From the NCBI GenBank assembly GCA_002365025.1, contig DEYX01000312.1:1-25514 (forward strand): 25,514 bases of DNA, given 5' to 3'. A program made the translations under genes and the position numbers. The notes under the pieces were generated by a model. That model worked only from the letters and a program-made list of their open reading frames with translations, ran no database searches and was not told the DNA's origin. The DNA comes from Hungatella sp. UBA3147 (lineage in GTDB: Bacteria > Bacillota > Clostridia > Lachnospirales > Lachnospiraceae). Shown piece by piece: positions 15,966 to 23,958 of the stretch. Position 1 is the stretch's first letter; each line of letters begins with the position of its first letter.

Positions 15966-16021
15966 AAATAATGGGAATGAATTGATTGATATGCAGTCAA
16001 TTCATTCCCATTATTTTTTTT
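15966..16021 (+). terminator. Rho-independent terminator of the LacI-family gene
   Basis: The 20-base arm at 15966-15985 (key core AATGGGAATGAATTGA) is perfectly complementary to 15997-16016, with an 11-base loop and a run of T residues on its 3' side. It starts 12 bases after the regulator stop. The near-complete symmetry suggests it could work in both directions. The following 16022-16147 stretch is AT-rich with no gene I can support. Confidence 0.9.
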
Positions 16022-16147
16022 GTTATAGATTTTATCGGGTTGGTAAATTTGTGAAAAGCATAGTTTTTATAATTATGTATGGATTTATTGAAAATAATAG
16101 AGATAAATCGTCGGAAACATAAGAGAAAAACTCATTCAATTCCTGTA

Positions 16148-16175
16148 TTGACAAAAATAGATAAAATGATATAAT
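16148..16175 (+). promoter_or_regulatory. Promoter of the ABC transporter/glycohydrolase operon
   Basis: TTGACA (16148-16153) and TATAAT (16170-16175) both match consensus exactly, with a 16-bp spacer. Transcription should start near 16182, immediately before the operator-like repeats, about 75 bases ahead of the binding-protein start. So strong a promoter suggests high expression once derepressed. Confidence 0.85.
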
Positions 16176-16187
16176 AAAATCACTAGA

Positions 16188-16210
16188 ATATTTATCATAT
16201 ATTTATCAAA
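16188..16210 (+). promoter_or_regulatory. Putative LacI-family operator of the transporter operon
   Basis: ATATTTATCA occurs at 16188-16197 and again at 16199-16208, an 11-bp period close to one helical turn, and ATATTTATCAAA (16199-16210) equals the core of the regulator gene's own operator. It sits just after the expected transcription start, where a bound repressor would block initiation or early elongation. Confidence 0.65.
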
Positions 16211-16257
16211 AGATCGATGACGCCGTAAACCAACTAGTGAAAAAGGAGAAGTTAGCT

Positions 16258-17688
16258 ATGAAAAAAAGAATTCTTGCAGCAATATTGTCAACGGCAATGA
16301 TTGCAACTATGGTATCCGGATGCAGCATTTCCACAAAGAGCACGACAGAGCAGGGAGATACAGCTGAGAATGACGGCAATGGTGAAACACCGGCAAAAGC
16401 TGAAAGCGGAGATTTAAAAAACCGCGAAGTTATTTCGCTGTGGTTCTGGGGGGCGGAACCATACGCACAGGAAGCAATGCAGAAGATTCTTGCTGACAAG
16501 TATAATGCTTCCCAGGACAAGTACATACTGGCATTAGAATTCCGGCCATCTGTGGATACGGATATGTCCACGGCTTTGGCAGCCAACCAGGGCCCTGATA
16601 TTGTATACGGCTCCGGTCCATCCTTTGTTATGCCGTTAGTAGAAGCAGGCAAGCTGGAACCGCTTGATCCGTATGCGGAACAGTACGGCTGGAAAGACAG
16701 GCTGCTTCAGCCGTTTTACGACTCAGGTACTGTAGGCGGCAAACTTTACAGCCTGACAAGCGGTGTCAGTACTGTCGGCGTATTTTATAATAAGAAGGTG
16801 CTTGCGGATCATGGCTGGGAGGTTCCAAAGAGCATTCAGGATATGGAAAAGGTTATGGATCAAGCGTTGGAAAAAGGCATGTATGCTTCCGTAACAGGCA
16901 ATAAAGGCTGGAAACCGGTGAATGAAAACTATGCGTCCCTGTTTTTGACCCATATCGCCGGTCCGGAAACCGTATACAAATGCTTAATGGGCGAGGAAAA
17001 ATGGAACAATCAGGAGATGCAGGCGGCAATTAACAAGTCAAAAGAATGGTGGGATAAAGGATATCTGGCCGGCAAAGATTACGTGAATTTGAACTTCAGT
17101 GAATCTTTACAGATTCTTGCCGATGAGAAATCCCCGTTCTTCATAGGACCGTCCATCGCATTCCAGTGGGCAGCCTCTTTCTTTACCGGGGATAAGGCTG
17201 AGAATATCGCATTCATGCCATTCCCTGCCACAGAGGAGGTGCCGAATGAAACATATACGCTGGGGGCTTCCTGCACATTGTCGATCAATGCGAATGTCTC
17301 TAAAGAACATAAGGATGAGGCGGCTAAGATCATCGATATGATGATGCAGCCTGAATTTATGAAGGAGATGACAGCAGCCTGGCCGGGATATTGGGGCACA
17401 CCGTTAAAGGATTTATCAGCAGTTGATACAACCGGTATGGGATACTTGTCAAAATCATTTGTTGATGTTGTGAAGAATGTGTCTGACGCTGTGAATAAAG
17501 GGAACTTCGGCTATTATGACAACGTGTTTTTTCCGGCTGCAACTCAGCAGAACATGGTGAATATTGAGGATGTGTGGTATAACACGATTTCCACATCAGA
17601 TTATCTTGATAAAGTAGATAAAGATTTTTCATCGGAGTTGGCAAAAGGGCTTGTACCTCCGATTCCGGCACCGGCAATAAATAAATAA
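16258..17688 (+). CDS. ABC transporter solute-binding lipoprotein (family 1, carbohydrate type)
   Basis: This ~476-residue extracellular binding protein is anchored to the membrane by a lipid. The signal peptide begins MKKRILAAILSTAMIATM and ends in the lipobox VSGC, with Cys22 as the lipidated residue. A low-complexity linker rich in Ser, Thr, Gly and Glu follows. The mature domain shows features of family 1 sugar-binding proteins such as PDIVYGSGPSF, followed by GGKLYSLTSGVSTVGVFYNK. ATG 16258 is nine bases after AAGGAG (16243-16248); the open frame to 16237 contains that ribosome site and so is not translated. Two permease genes follow. Family members bind oligosaccharides, glycerol phosphates and other polyols or glycosides. 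Given the downstream enzymes, a ribosyl- or nucleoside-type ligand is a reasonable guess, not a reading. Confidence 0.93.
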   Translation: MKKRILAAILSTAMIATMVSGCSISTKSTTEQGDTAENDGNGETPAKAESGDLKNREVISLWFWGAEPYAQEAMQKILADKYNASQDKYILALEFRPSVDTDMSTALAANQGPDIVYGSGPSFVMPLVEAGKLEPLDPYAEQYGWKDRLLQPFYDSGTVGGKLYSLTSGVSTVGVFYNKKVLADHGWEVPKSIQDMEKVMDQALEKGMYASVTGNKGWKPVNENYASLFLTHIAGPETVYKCLMGEEKWNNQEMQAAINKSKEWWDKGYLAGKDYVNLNFSESLQILADEKSPFFIGPSIAFQWAASFFTGDKAENIAFMPFPATEEVPNETYTLGASCTLSINANVSKEHKDEAAKIIDMMMQPEFMKEMTAAWPGYWGTPLKDLSAVDTTGMGYLSKSFVDVVKNVSDAVNKGNFGYYDNVFFPAATQQNMVNIEDVWYNTISTSDYLDKVDKDFSSELAKGLVPPIPAPAINK

Positions 17689-17719
17689 AGAAGGAAGCAA
17701 AGCTTATGCGTAGTTGGAA

Positions 17720-17750
17720 GGGCCGACATGTTTTAACAGCATATCGGCCC
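17720..17750 (+). other. Intercistronic hairpin between binding protein and permease
   Basis: GGGCCGA (17720-17726) pairs with TCGGCCC (17744-17750), extended past one mismatch by ATG/CAT (17728-17730/17740-17742), loop nine bases. No T run follows. Hairpins here commonly protect the binding-protein message so that it exceeds the permeases, as in malE-malF. Confidence 0.6.
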
Positions 17751-17805
17751 ATTCCTGCAAATGGGCGTTGTACATCAATCCATAAAATGAAAAGGAGGAC
17801 ACGCC

Positions 17806-18675
17806 ATGAAAAGCAGCAAGATAAACTGGAATTATCTGCTGATAGCGCCGGCACTGCTGATCAGCGTCATGATAATTCTGGTCCCTGGTGCTATGACGAT
17901 AGGCTATTCTTTTACAGACTGGAATGGGATATCTCCAAATATAAACTTTATCGGCCTGCAGAATTTTGCAGAGTTATTCCATGACAAGATATTCTTTCTG
18001 TCTATCCGCAACAACTTGATCTGGACAGTCATGTTTCTTACCATACCGGTCTGTATCGGCATGCTGGCAGCCATGCTTCTGCTGTCGAGAAAAAAGACGA
18101 GAAGTATTTACCAGGTGGCATTCCTGATCCCATATGTCTTAGCGCCGGCGGTCAATGCCATGCTGTGGCTGAATATCATCTTCAGTCCTGTGGTCGGCAT
18201 TGTAGCATATTTGAAGAATTTTGGGATCGATTTAGGTTCTCCCTTAGCAAGTATGAAAAGCGCAATCTTTGCCTGTGCAGGAGTTGATATCTGGCATTAC
18301 TGGAGCTATCTGACGGTCATCTACTTGGCGGCATTAAGGCAGACTCCCACAGACCAGGTGGAGGCGGCCAGGATCGATGGCTGCAATGGCTGGCAGCTGT
18401 TTCAGTGGATATATCTGCCTAATATAAGGGCAACGGTCAGCCTGATGTTCGTTATGATAGTCATCGGTTCGTTTCTGGCTTTTGACTATGTAAAACTGCT
18501 GACCGGCGGCGGCCCCGCACATTCCACTGAAGTTTTAGGCACATATGCCTATTCGTTTGCATTCAGTGAGATGAAGGTAGGAAAGGCAGCGGCAGTTGGC
18601 CTATTTATGAGTTTTTTCGGGTTGATTGCGTCCCTGGTTTACACGAAAATGAGCCGCAGTGAAGAGATGATATAG
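17806..18675 (+). CDS. Carbohydrate ABC transporter permease, MalF/UgpA type
   Basis: This 289-residue inner membrane subunit has about six hydrophobic helices. The EAA loop that contacts the ATPase begins at Glu186: EAARIDGCNGWQLFQWIYLP. The N-terminal hydrophobic segment and the TDWNGISPNINFIGLQNF stretch are typical of UgpA/MalF-like permeases. AAGGAGG lies eight to ten bases before the ATG. It pairs with the MalG-type permease starting 11 bases after its stop to form the translocation channel, and receives ligand from the upstream lipoprotein. The operon shows no ATPase gene, so the energising subunit must be encoded elsewhere, probably a shared MsiK-like protein. Confidence 0.93.
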   Translation: MKSSKINWNYLLIAPALLISVMIILVPGAMTIGYSFTDWNGISPNINFIGLQNFAELFHDKIFFLSIRNNLIWTVMFLTIPVCIGMLAAMLLLSRKKTRSIYQVAFLIPYVLAPAVNAMLWLNIIFSPVVGIVAYLKNFGIDLGSPLASMKSAIFACAGVDIWHYWSYLTVIYLAALRQTPTDQVEAARIDGCNGWQLFQWIYLPNIRATVSLMFVMIVIGSFLAFDYVKLLTGGGPAHSTEVLGTYAYSFAFSEMKVGKAAAVGLFMSFFGLIASLVYTKMSRSEEMI

Positions 18676-18686
18676 GGGGGGATATT

Positions 18687-19529
18687 ATGACAGCATCATC
18701 TGGGAAAAAGAGAATAGGGATCAATATCATCATCCACGCGGTTTTGCTTTTGCTGGTTGTTATATGTCTCTTCCCTATTGCATTGGTATTCATTAACAGC
18801 TTTAAGACGAACGCGGAGATTGTGGGAAGTCCGCTGACACTCCCTACAGTCCTTCACTTAGAGAATTATATTCAGGCATGGAAATACGGAAAGTTTTCTC
18901 ATGGGTTTATCAACAGTGTCAAGCTGACCGGCTGTACCATCCTGATTATTCTGTTTTGTTCTACACTTGCAGGTTATGTATTGGCGGGCTACCGGATTAA
19001 GGGAACCGGTATTATACTTACGTATTTTATGGTGGCTATGACAGTTCCGATTCAGCTGTTTTTATTTCCCCTTTACTATACGTTTGCAAAGCTGAAACTG
19101 ATCGGCAACATTCCGGCAACCAGCGTGATTCTGGCAGCCATGTTCATGCCCTTATCTGTATTCCTTATGAGGACATTCTTTTTAAATGTTCCCAGGGAAC
19201 TGGAAGAAGCAGCCAGGATTGATGGAGCCAATACGGCAGAAGTCATCTGGCACGTGATGAGGCCGGTGGTTTCTCCGGGAATGATTACGGTAGGGATTCT
19301 CGTGGGATTGCAGTCCTGGAATGAATACCTGGTTTCCAGTACGTTCCTGCAAGGGGCCAGGAATTTTACGGCTACGCTGGGGTTTCTGTCCATGAACGGA
19401 AGCTATGGTTCGAATATGTCCGTGTTGATGGCGTCTTCGGTCATACTGATTGCCCCGATCGTCATCTTCTTCCTGTTCGCACAGAAGTATTTTGTTGACG
19501 GTATGGTCAGCGGGGCTGTCAAGGGTTAG
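18687..19529 (+). CDS. Carbohydrate ABC transporter permease, MalG/UgpE type
   Basis: This 280-residue membrane protein has around six transmembrane helices and the second permease's EAA loop, EEAARIDGANTAEVIWHVM, starting at Glu173. The N-terminal LFPIALVFINSFKTNAEI segment and the PTVLHLENYIQAWKYGKFS stretch are standard for MalG-like subunits. The start follows a G-rich ribosome site just after the first permease gene, an 11-base gap showing co-translation. It forms the heterodimeric channel with the preceding permease. There is no sign of truncation or frameshift. A 72-base gap then leads into the first glycohydrolase gene, with no terminator seen, so the enzymes are probably on the same transcript. 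Confidence 0.93.
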   Translation: MTASSGKKRIGINIIIHAVLLLLVVICLFPIALVFINSFKTNAEIVGSPLTLPTVLHLENYIQAWKYGKFSHGFINSVKLTGCTILIILFCSTLAGYVLAGYRIKGTGIILTYFMVAMTVPIQLFLFPLYYTFAKLKLIGNIPATSVILAAMFMPLSVFLMRTFFLNVPRELEEAARIDGANTAEVIWHVMRPVVSPGMITVGILVGLQSWNEYLVSSTFLQGARNFTATLGFLSMNGSYGSNMSVLMASSVILIAPIVIFFLFAQKYFVDGMVSGAVKG

Positions 19530-19601
19530 GAGTGAAGAGGTTTTTACGGACCATAAAAGAACGGAACCAGGCAAACGGGAGAAGAATGGAGGAAGGGATA
19601 C

Positions 19602-21737
19602 GTGAAGAACATAATACGGTTTAAAAATGACATTTATGCTGGTGTTTTGGGGAAAATCATAGGGGTCTACCTCGGCCGTCCGGTAGAAGGGTGGACATAT
19701 GAAAAAATCTGGGGCCAGTTTCATGAGATTTACTATTATAAAAACCATAAGACAGGGGCACCTCTTATCGTTCCGGATGACGATATTTCCGGCACGTTCG
19801 CATTTTTCAGGAGCTTGGAGGATCATGAATATGATCCGGAGATCACAGCGGAAAATATCGGAGATACATGGCTTAACTATATTATTGAGAATAAAACCAT
19901 CCTATGGTGGGGCGGGCTTTCCAGAAGTACGGAACACACCGCATACCTGAGGCTGAAAAACGGTATAAAAGCGCCGCATAGCGGTTCCATGGAACTTAAC
20001 GGCAGAAGCATGGCGGAGCAGATTGGCTCTGAAATCTTTATCGATACCTGGGCAATGGTAAATCCCGGTAATCCGGCAAGGGCAGCAAAGATGGCAAAGG
20101 CGGCGGCCAGCGTCAGCCATGACGGGATTGCAATAGACGCGGCGGTTTACCTGGCGGTTATGGAAGCCATGGCATTTGTAGAAAAGGATATCAATAAACT
20201 TCTGGATGAGGGGCTTCACTATGTAGAGAATCCGGAGTTTAAGAAACTGGTGAGTGATCTGAGGGAACGTTGTGAGTCGGCTTCCGACTGGCGGGAGGTA
20301 AGGCAGTGGATCGCAGACAACCACGGCTATGAGCGGTATCCCGGCAACTGTCCCGTTGTGACAAACCATTTAACCCTGCTGATGGCATTCATAATGGGCG
20401 GAGATGATTTTAATAAATCATGTATGATTGCCTGCAGTTCCGGTTGGGACACGGACTGCAACTCCGGTAATGTAGGCTGTTTAAACGGAATCCGCCTGGG
20501 ACTTGACGGCTTTACAAAGGGAGCAGATTTGAGGAGGGCGGTGGCAGACCGTCTCTATGTGGTGACCAGTGACGGGGGTTCCTGCATCTCTGACGCAGTT
20601 CTTGAGACCAGAAAGATACTGGCGGCTGCGTGCAGGCTGGAATCGGAAGAGGCAGTCCAGCCTGGGGAACGCCTGGCGTTCGAGTATCCGGGTTCTGTGC
20701 AGGGTATCATCCCTTATGACCAGGATGTGGAAGAGTCAGTACTTGCCGGAATTGAGAACTGCTATGAAAAGTCAAAGGAATATGGATGCAGGATTTCCTT
20801 TAAGGGCCTTGGGGCAGGCGTCCACGCTTCTGTATGTATCGATACCTTTATTGACCTTGCGCCAAAAGGGAAGGAGGGGACAAGTTATTTTGATGTGCTC
20901 TGTTCTCCGGCCCTTTACAGCGGACAGGAGGTGACTGCCAGGGTTTTAGCCCCTGAAACTGACAATCCTTCTTTTGAGTTTTTTATCGTATACTTTGACG
21001 AAGATGACCAGTTAAAGACGCTGTATGATGCACCCGCAGCTCTTATAAAAGGGGAAAACGTGCGATCGTGGACCATTCCTGATGTTGGGGGCCATGCCAT
21101 TTACCGTCTTGGTATCCGTTTAACGAGTGAAAAGCGCTTAGAAGGCTCCATTGTTTTAAAATCCCTGGACTGGTCAAACGTACCTGTCTTTTACCGGATG
21201 GGCGGCTCCATGGAGATGACGCCTTCCTTGACGCCGTGGACGACTACGACTGCATGGATGAAGACGTTTGTATCTTCCGCAGACAATTTCTGCCCGGATT
21301 ATATGACCACCTTTTCCATATCCCATGGGGCAGAAAACGGAGTCGTAACAACGGGTACTTTAGACTGGGACAATTATTCCGTCAAGTCGCGGATTACATT
21401 TTCACAGCAGGACGGAGCCGGGCTTGTGGCCAGGGCGAAAGGGCACAGAAGATATTACGGAGCGGTCTTAACAAAAGGAAAAGCCGTGATTTACAGGCAG
21501 AATCATACGAAACGTATTGGGATAAGTTCTGCGGATTATGAATTTCAGATTGATCATACCTATGAACTTCAATTTACTGTGGAGAGCGGGAATCTTACCT
21601 TGTATGTGGATGGGAAACCGGTAGTTACAGGTACAGACAGCCATTATCACAGCGGCGGGGCCGGATTCGTGGTGGACTCCGGTGCGATTCTGGGAGATGG
21701 ATTCGAAGTAAAAAGGATTGGGGGAAATCAGGTATGA
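19602..21737 (+). CDS. ADP-ribosylglycohydrolase-fold protein with C-terminal beta-sandwich domain (copy 1)
   Basis: This 711-residue protein has an N-terminal (about 1-340) ADP-ribosylglycohydrolase (DraG) fold and a C-terminal part not found in classic DraG. Metal-binding aspartates are visible at Asp59-Asp61 in PDDDISGTF and at Asp283 and Asp285 in GWDTDCNSGN. The usual GDALG glycine-loop aspartate is replaced (GVLGKIIGVYLG). About 560-705 resembles a concanavalin-like/DUF1080-type sandwich: WDNYSVKSRITF at W589, then DGAGLVARAKGHRRYYG. No signal peptide is present, so it acts in the cytoplasm. It starts at GTG after GGAGGA, and its stop overlaps the next ATG (ATGA). In this setting it probably cleaves a glycosidic bond to a ribose-like sugar in an imported compound, not a bond on modified protein; that is inference. 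The beta domain may bind glycan or substrate. Confidence 0.85.
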   Translation: MKNIIRFKNDIYAGVLGKIIGVYLGRPVEGWTYEKIWGQFHEIYYYKNHKTGAPLIVPDDDISGTFAFFRSLEDHEYDPEITAENIGDTWLNYIIENKTILWWGGLSRSTEHTAYLRLKNGIKAPHSGSMELNGRSMAEQIGSEIFIDTWAMVNPGNPARAAKMAKAAASVSHDGIAIDAAVYLAVMEAMAFVEKDINKLLDEGLHYVENPEFKKLVSDLRERCESASDWREVRQWIADNHGYERYPGNCPVVTNHLTLLMAFIMGGDDFNKSCMIACSSGWDTDCNSGNVGCLNGIRLGLDGFTKGADLRRAVADRLYVVTSDGGSCISDAVLETRKILAAACRLESEEAVQPGERLAFEYPGSVQGIIPYDQDVEESVLAGIENCYEKSKEYGCRISFKGLGAGVHASVCIDTFIDLAPKGKEGTSYFDVLCSPALYSGQEVTARVLAPETDNPSFEFFIVYFDEDDQLKTLYDAPAALIKGENVRSWTIPDVGGHAIYRLGIRLTSEKRLEGSIVLKSLDWSNVPVFYRMGGSMEMTPSLTPWTTTTAWMKTFVSSADNFCPDYMTTFSISHGAENGVVTTGTLDWDNYSVKSRITFSQQDGAGLVARAKGHRRYYGAVLTKGKAVIYRQNHTKRIGISSADYEFQIDHTYELQFTVESGNLTLYVDGKPVVTGTDSHYHSGGAGFVVDSGAILGDGFEVKRIGGNQV

Positions 21738-23881
21738 CAAGTTTAAGTTCTTGCGTGGAAAAATACGGAAATCAGATATACGCCGGGGTTTTGGGGAAAC
21801 TGATCGGTGTATATCTGGGCCGTCCGGTAGAAGGCTGGAGTTATGAGAAAATCAGGGATACATTTGATGAAATTAAATATTATGTTCATGAAAAGACTGG
21901 TGTGCCGCTGATCGTCGCTGACGACGATATATCCGGAACGTTTGCGTTCTTCCGCGCAGTAGAGGACTATGGATATGACAGGGAGATACCGGAAAAAGCA
22001 TTTGGCGATACGTGGCTAAACTACATTATTGAGAATAAAACCATTTTATGGTGGGGCGGGCTAGGCCGCTCTACGGAGCACACGGCCTTCCTGAATCTGA
22101 AAAACGGCATGGAAGCGCCGGTAAGTGGTTCTGTCGAAACAAACGGCAAGACGCTGGCAGAGCAGATCGGAGCGCAGATATTCATCGATGCCATTGCCAT
22201 GGCTTGCCCGGACGATCCGGATTTAGCGGTGGAACTGGTAAGAAAGGCGGCCGGAGTCAGCCATGACGGAATTGCGCTGGAGGCGGCCTGCCATCTGGCG
22301 GCACTGGAAGCAATGGCGTTTACAGAAAAAGACGTAAACGTTCTTTTGGACCGTGCTGCGTCATACATACAGAATCCGGTGTTAAAGGAAATGATTGCGG
22401 ACGTAAGAGATATCTGCAGCAAAGAATCCGATTGGCGGAAGGTCAGGGACTACCTGGACCCGAAATATGGCTATCAGGTATTCCCAGGCTGCTGTCATAT
22501 GATCCCAAACCATGCCATGGTAATTGCTGCAATCCTCCTGGGAGGGGATGATTTTCAAAGATCCATTTCCATTGCGGCTTCGGCTGCTTGGGATACGGAC
22601 TGCAACGCCGGAAATGTGGGAGCGTTTAATGGGATCCGGCTGGGGCTTTCAGGGATTGACGCAGGAGCTGATTTCCGCACACCTGTGGCGGACCTCATGT
22701 ATGTGGTGACCTCTGACGGCGGTTCGGTCGTGACGGATGCGGTGTTGGAGAGCCGGAAGATTATAAAGGCGGCGGCAAAGCTTAACGGCCAGGACGTAGA
22801 ACTGCCTTCGGAGAGGTATCGTTTTGAGTTCCCAGGGGCGCTTCAGGGGTTTGCGCCCTGTGAGTTTGACCACGGAATTATGGCACCGGTGAGACTGGGA
22901 AATATGAATGAGGTTTCAGACGAAAATGGCTTGATGATTCATTGCAGCCATGTGGCAGATGGAGTGACAGCAAACGTTTCCACACAAACCTTCATCGATT
23001 TTTCCAAGCTTGCGAAAAACTTTTCCACGGTTGCGTCACCCACCCTTTATTCATCCCAGAAGGTTGTGACGGAAGCCGGGGTTCCTGACGGGGGAAAAGT
23101 AACTGTCAGGCCTTATATCCTGTATTATGATATCAATGACCAGATACAGGTTATGTACGGCGGTACCACACTCCTGGAGAAGAAAAGGCAGCGGTTTGAA
23201 TGGGTTGTTCCGGATACGATGGGCATGTCCATCTATAAGCTTGGCTATGAGATTGCCAGCAGAAAACGGTTTGACGGAGCTGTTGTGATTTATTCCATCG
23301 ACTGGAAGGGGGCGCCCACGAACTTTGCACAGCGGGGGATGCTTATGACCTCCATCTGGAATACGAACCCGCTGTGGCTGGCCGGATTTGCCAGTTCAGC
23401 CGTCCATTTTGCAGCTGATTTTAAAGATACATACTGTATTTCCAACATTGAGGATGATGGTCTTGTTACGATTGGGAGCCGGGAATGGGAGGATTACAGC
23501 GTTACTTCTACGGTTACCTTTAGTTTACATAAAGCAGGAGGACTGGTGCTTAGAAGCGCGGGGCATAAGCGGTATTATGGTGCAGCGCTTGTGGGATACG
23601 AGAAAGCTGTCGTTTATATGCAAAAGGATAAGAAACGGGTGATTTTGGGTGAAGCTCCGTTTTCCTACGCGGAAGACTCCAGATATGAGCTGACCTTTGC
23701 TGCCCATGGCGGAAAGCTGACCTTTTCCTTGAATGGAGAGATGGTAATCCAGGCGGAAGATGACACTTATGCCTGCGGCGGAGCCGGGTTTACGGTCTCC
23801 GGAGGAACAATGACATGCGACAGCCTGATTATTTCTGTGGACAACGAGCCATGCGGACATGCGAGCATGTCCATTTGGTGA
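21734..23881 (+). CDS. ADP-ribosylglycohydrolase-fold protein with C-terminal beta-sandwich domain (copy 2)
   Basis: This 715-residue paralogue of the preceding protein is translationally coupled to it by an ATGA overlap. Catalytic-domain motifs match closely: VADDDISGTF (Asp63-Asp65), NYIIENKTILWWGGL, SHDGIALEAA and AWDTDCNAGN (Asp287, Asp289). The C-terminal sandwich (around W585) keeps the pattern GGLVLRSAGHKRYYG but diverges more than the N-terminal half. The duplication is therefore old, with the catalytic fold constrained and the accessory half free to specialise. A heterodimer or sequential action on related substrates is plausible. The last 12 residues (EPCGHASMSIW region) have no counterpart in copy 1 and are encoded by a hairpin-rich tail that may have been added later. 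No secretion signal is seen. Confidence 0.85.
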   Translation: MTSLSSCVEKYGNQIYAGVLGKLIGVYLGRPVEGWSYEKIRDTFDEIKYYVHEKTGVPLIVADDDISGTFAFFRAVEDYGYDREIPEKAFGDTWLNYIIENKTILWWGGLGRSTEHTAFLNLKNGMEAPVSGSVETNGKTLAEQIGAQIFIDAIAMACPDDPDLAVELVRKAAGVSHDGIALEAACHLAALEAMAFTEKDVNVLLDRAASYIQNPVLKEMIADVRDICSKESDWRKVRDYLDPKYGYQVFPGCCHMIPNHAMVIAAILLGGDDFQRSISIAASAAWDTDCNAGNVGAFNGIRLGLSGIDAGADFRTPVADLMYVVTSDGGSVVTDAVLESRKIIKAAAKLNGQDVELPSERYRFEFPGALQGFAPCEFDHGIMAPVRLGNMNEVSDENGLMIHCSHVADGVTANVSTQTFIDFSKLAKNFSTVASPTLYSSQKVVTEAGVPDGGKVTVRPYILYYDINDQIQVMYGGTTLLEKKRQRFEWVVPDTMGMSIYKLGYEIASRKRFDGAVVIYSIDWKGAPTNFAQRGMLMTSIWNTNPLWLAGFASSAVHFAADFKDTYCISNIEDDGLVTIGSREWEDYSVTSTVTFSLHKAGGLVLRSAGHKRYYGAALVGYEKAVVYMQKDKKRVILGEAPFSYAEDSRYELTFAAHGGKLTFSLNGEMVIQAEDDTYACGGAGFTVSGGTMTCDSLIISVDNEPCGHASMSIW

Positions 23882-23920
23882 CTGCCGCATGAGTCAAATA
23901 CCCAGGCTGGGTATTTGACT
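23851..23920 (+). repeat. Nested hairpins at the 3' end of glycohydrolase copy 2
   Basis: GGACATGC (23855-23862) pairs with GCATGTCC (23865-23872) inside the coding end, ATGCGG (23851-23856) can alternatively pair with CCGCAT (23885-23890), and AGTCAAATACCCA (23892-23904) pairs perfectly with TGGGTATTTGACT (23908-23920) over a three-base loop. There is no T run. The unit resembles a small palindromic (REP-like) insertion that also altered the protein's C-terminus; whether it recurs in the genome cannot be seen here. Confidence 0.5.
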
Positions 23921-23958
23921 TCAAACTAAAATGAAAGAAGTTAACCGGGAGGCGGAAT

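Noticed and set aside
19182..19826. 214-codon open frame on the minus strand
   Set aside because: Spans the end of the second permease and the start of glycohydrolase copy 1 in antisense; no domain is visible and it would contradict two firm genes.
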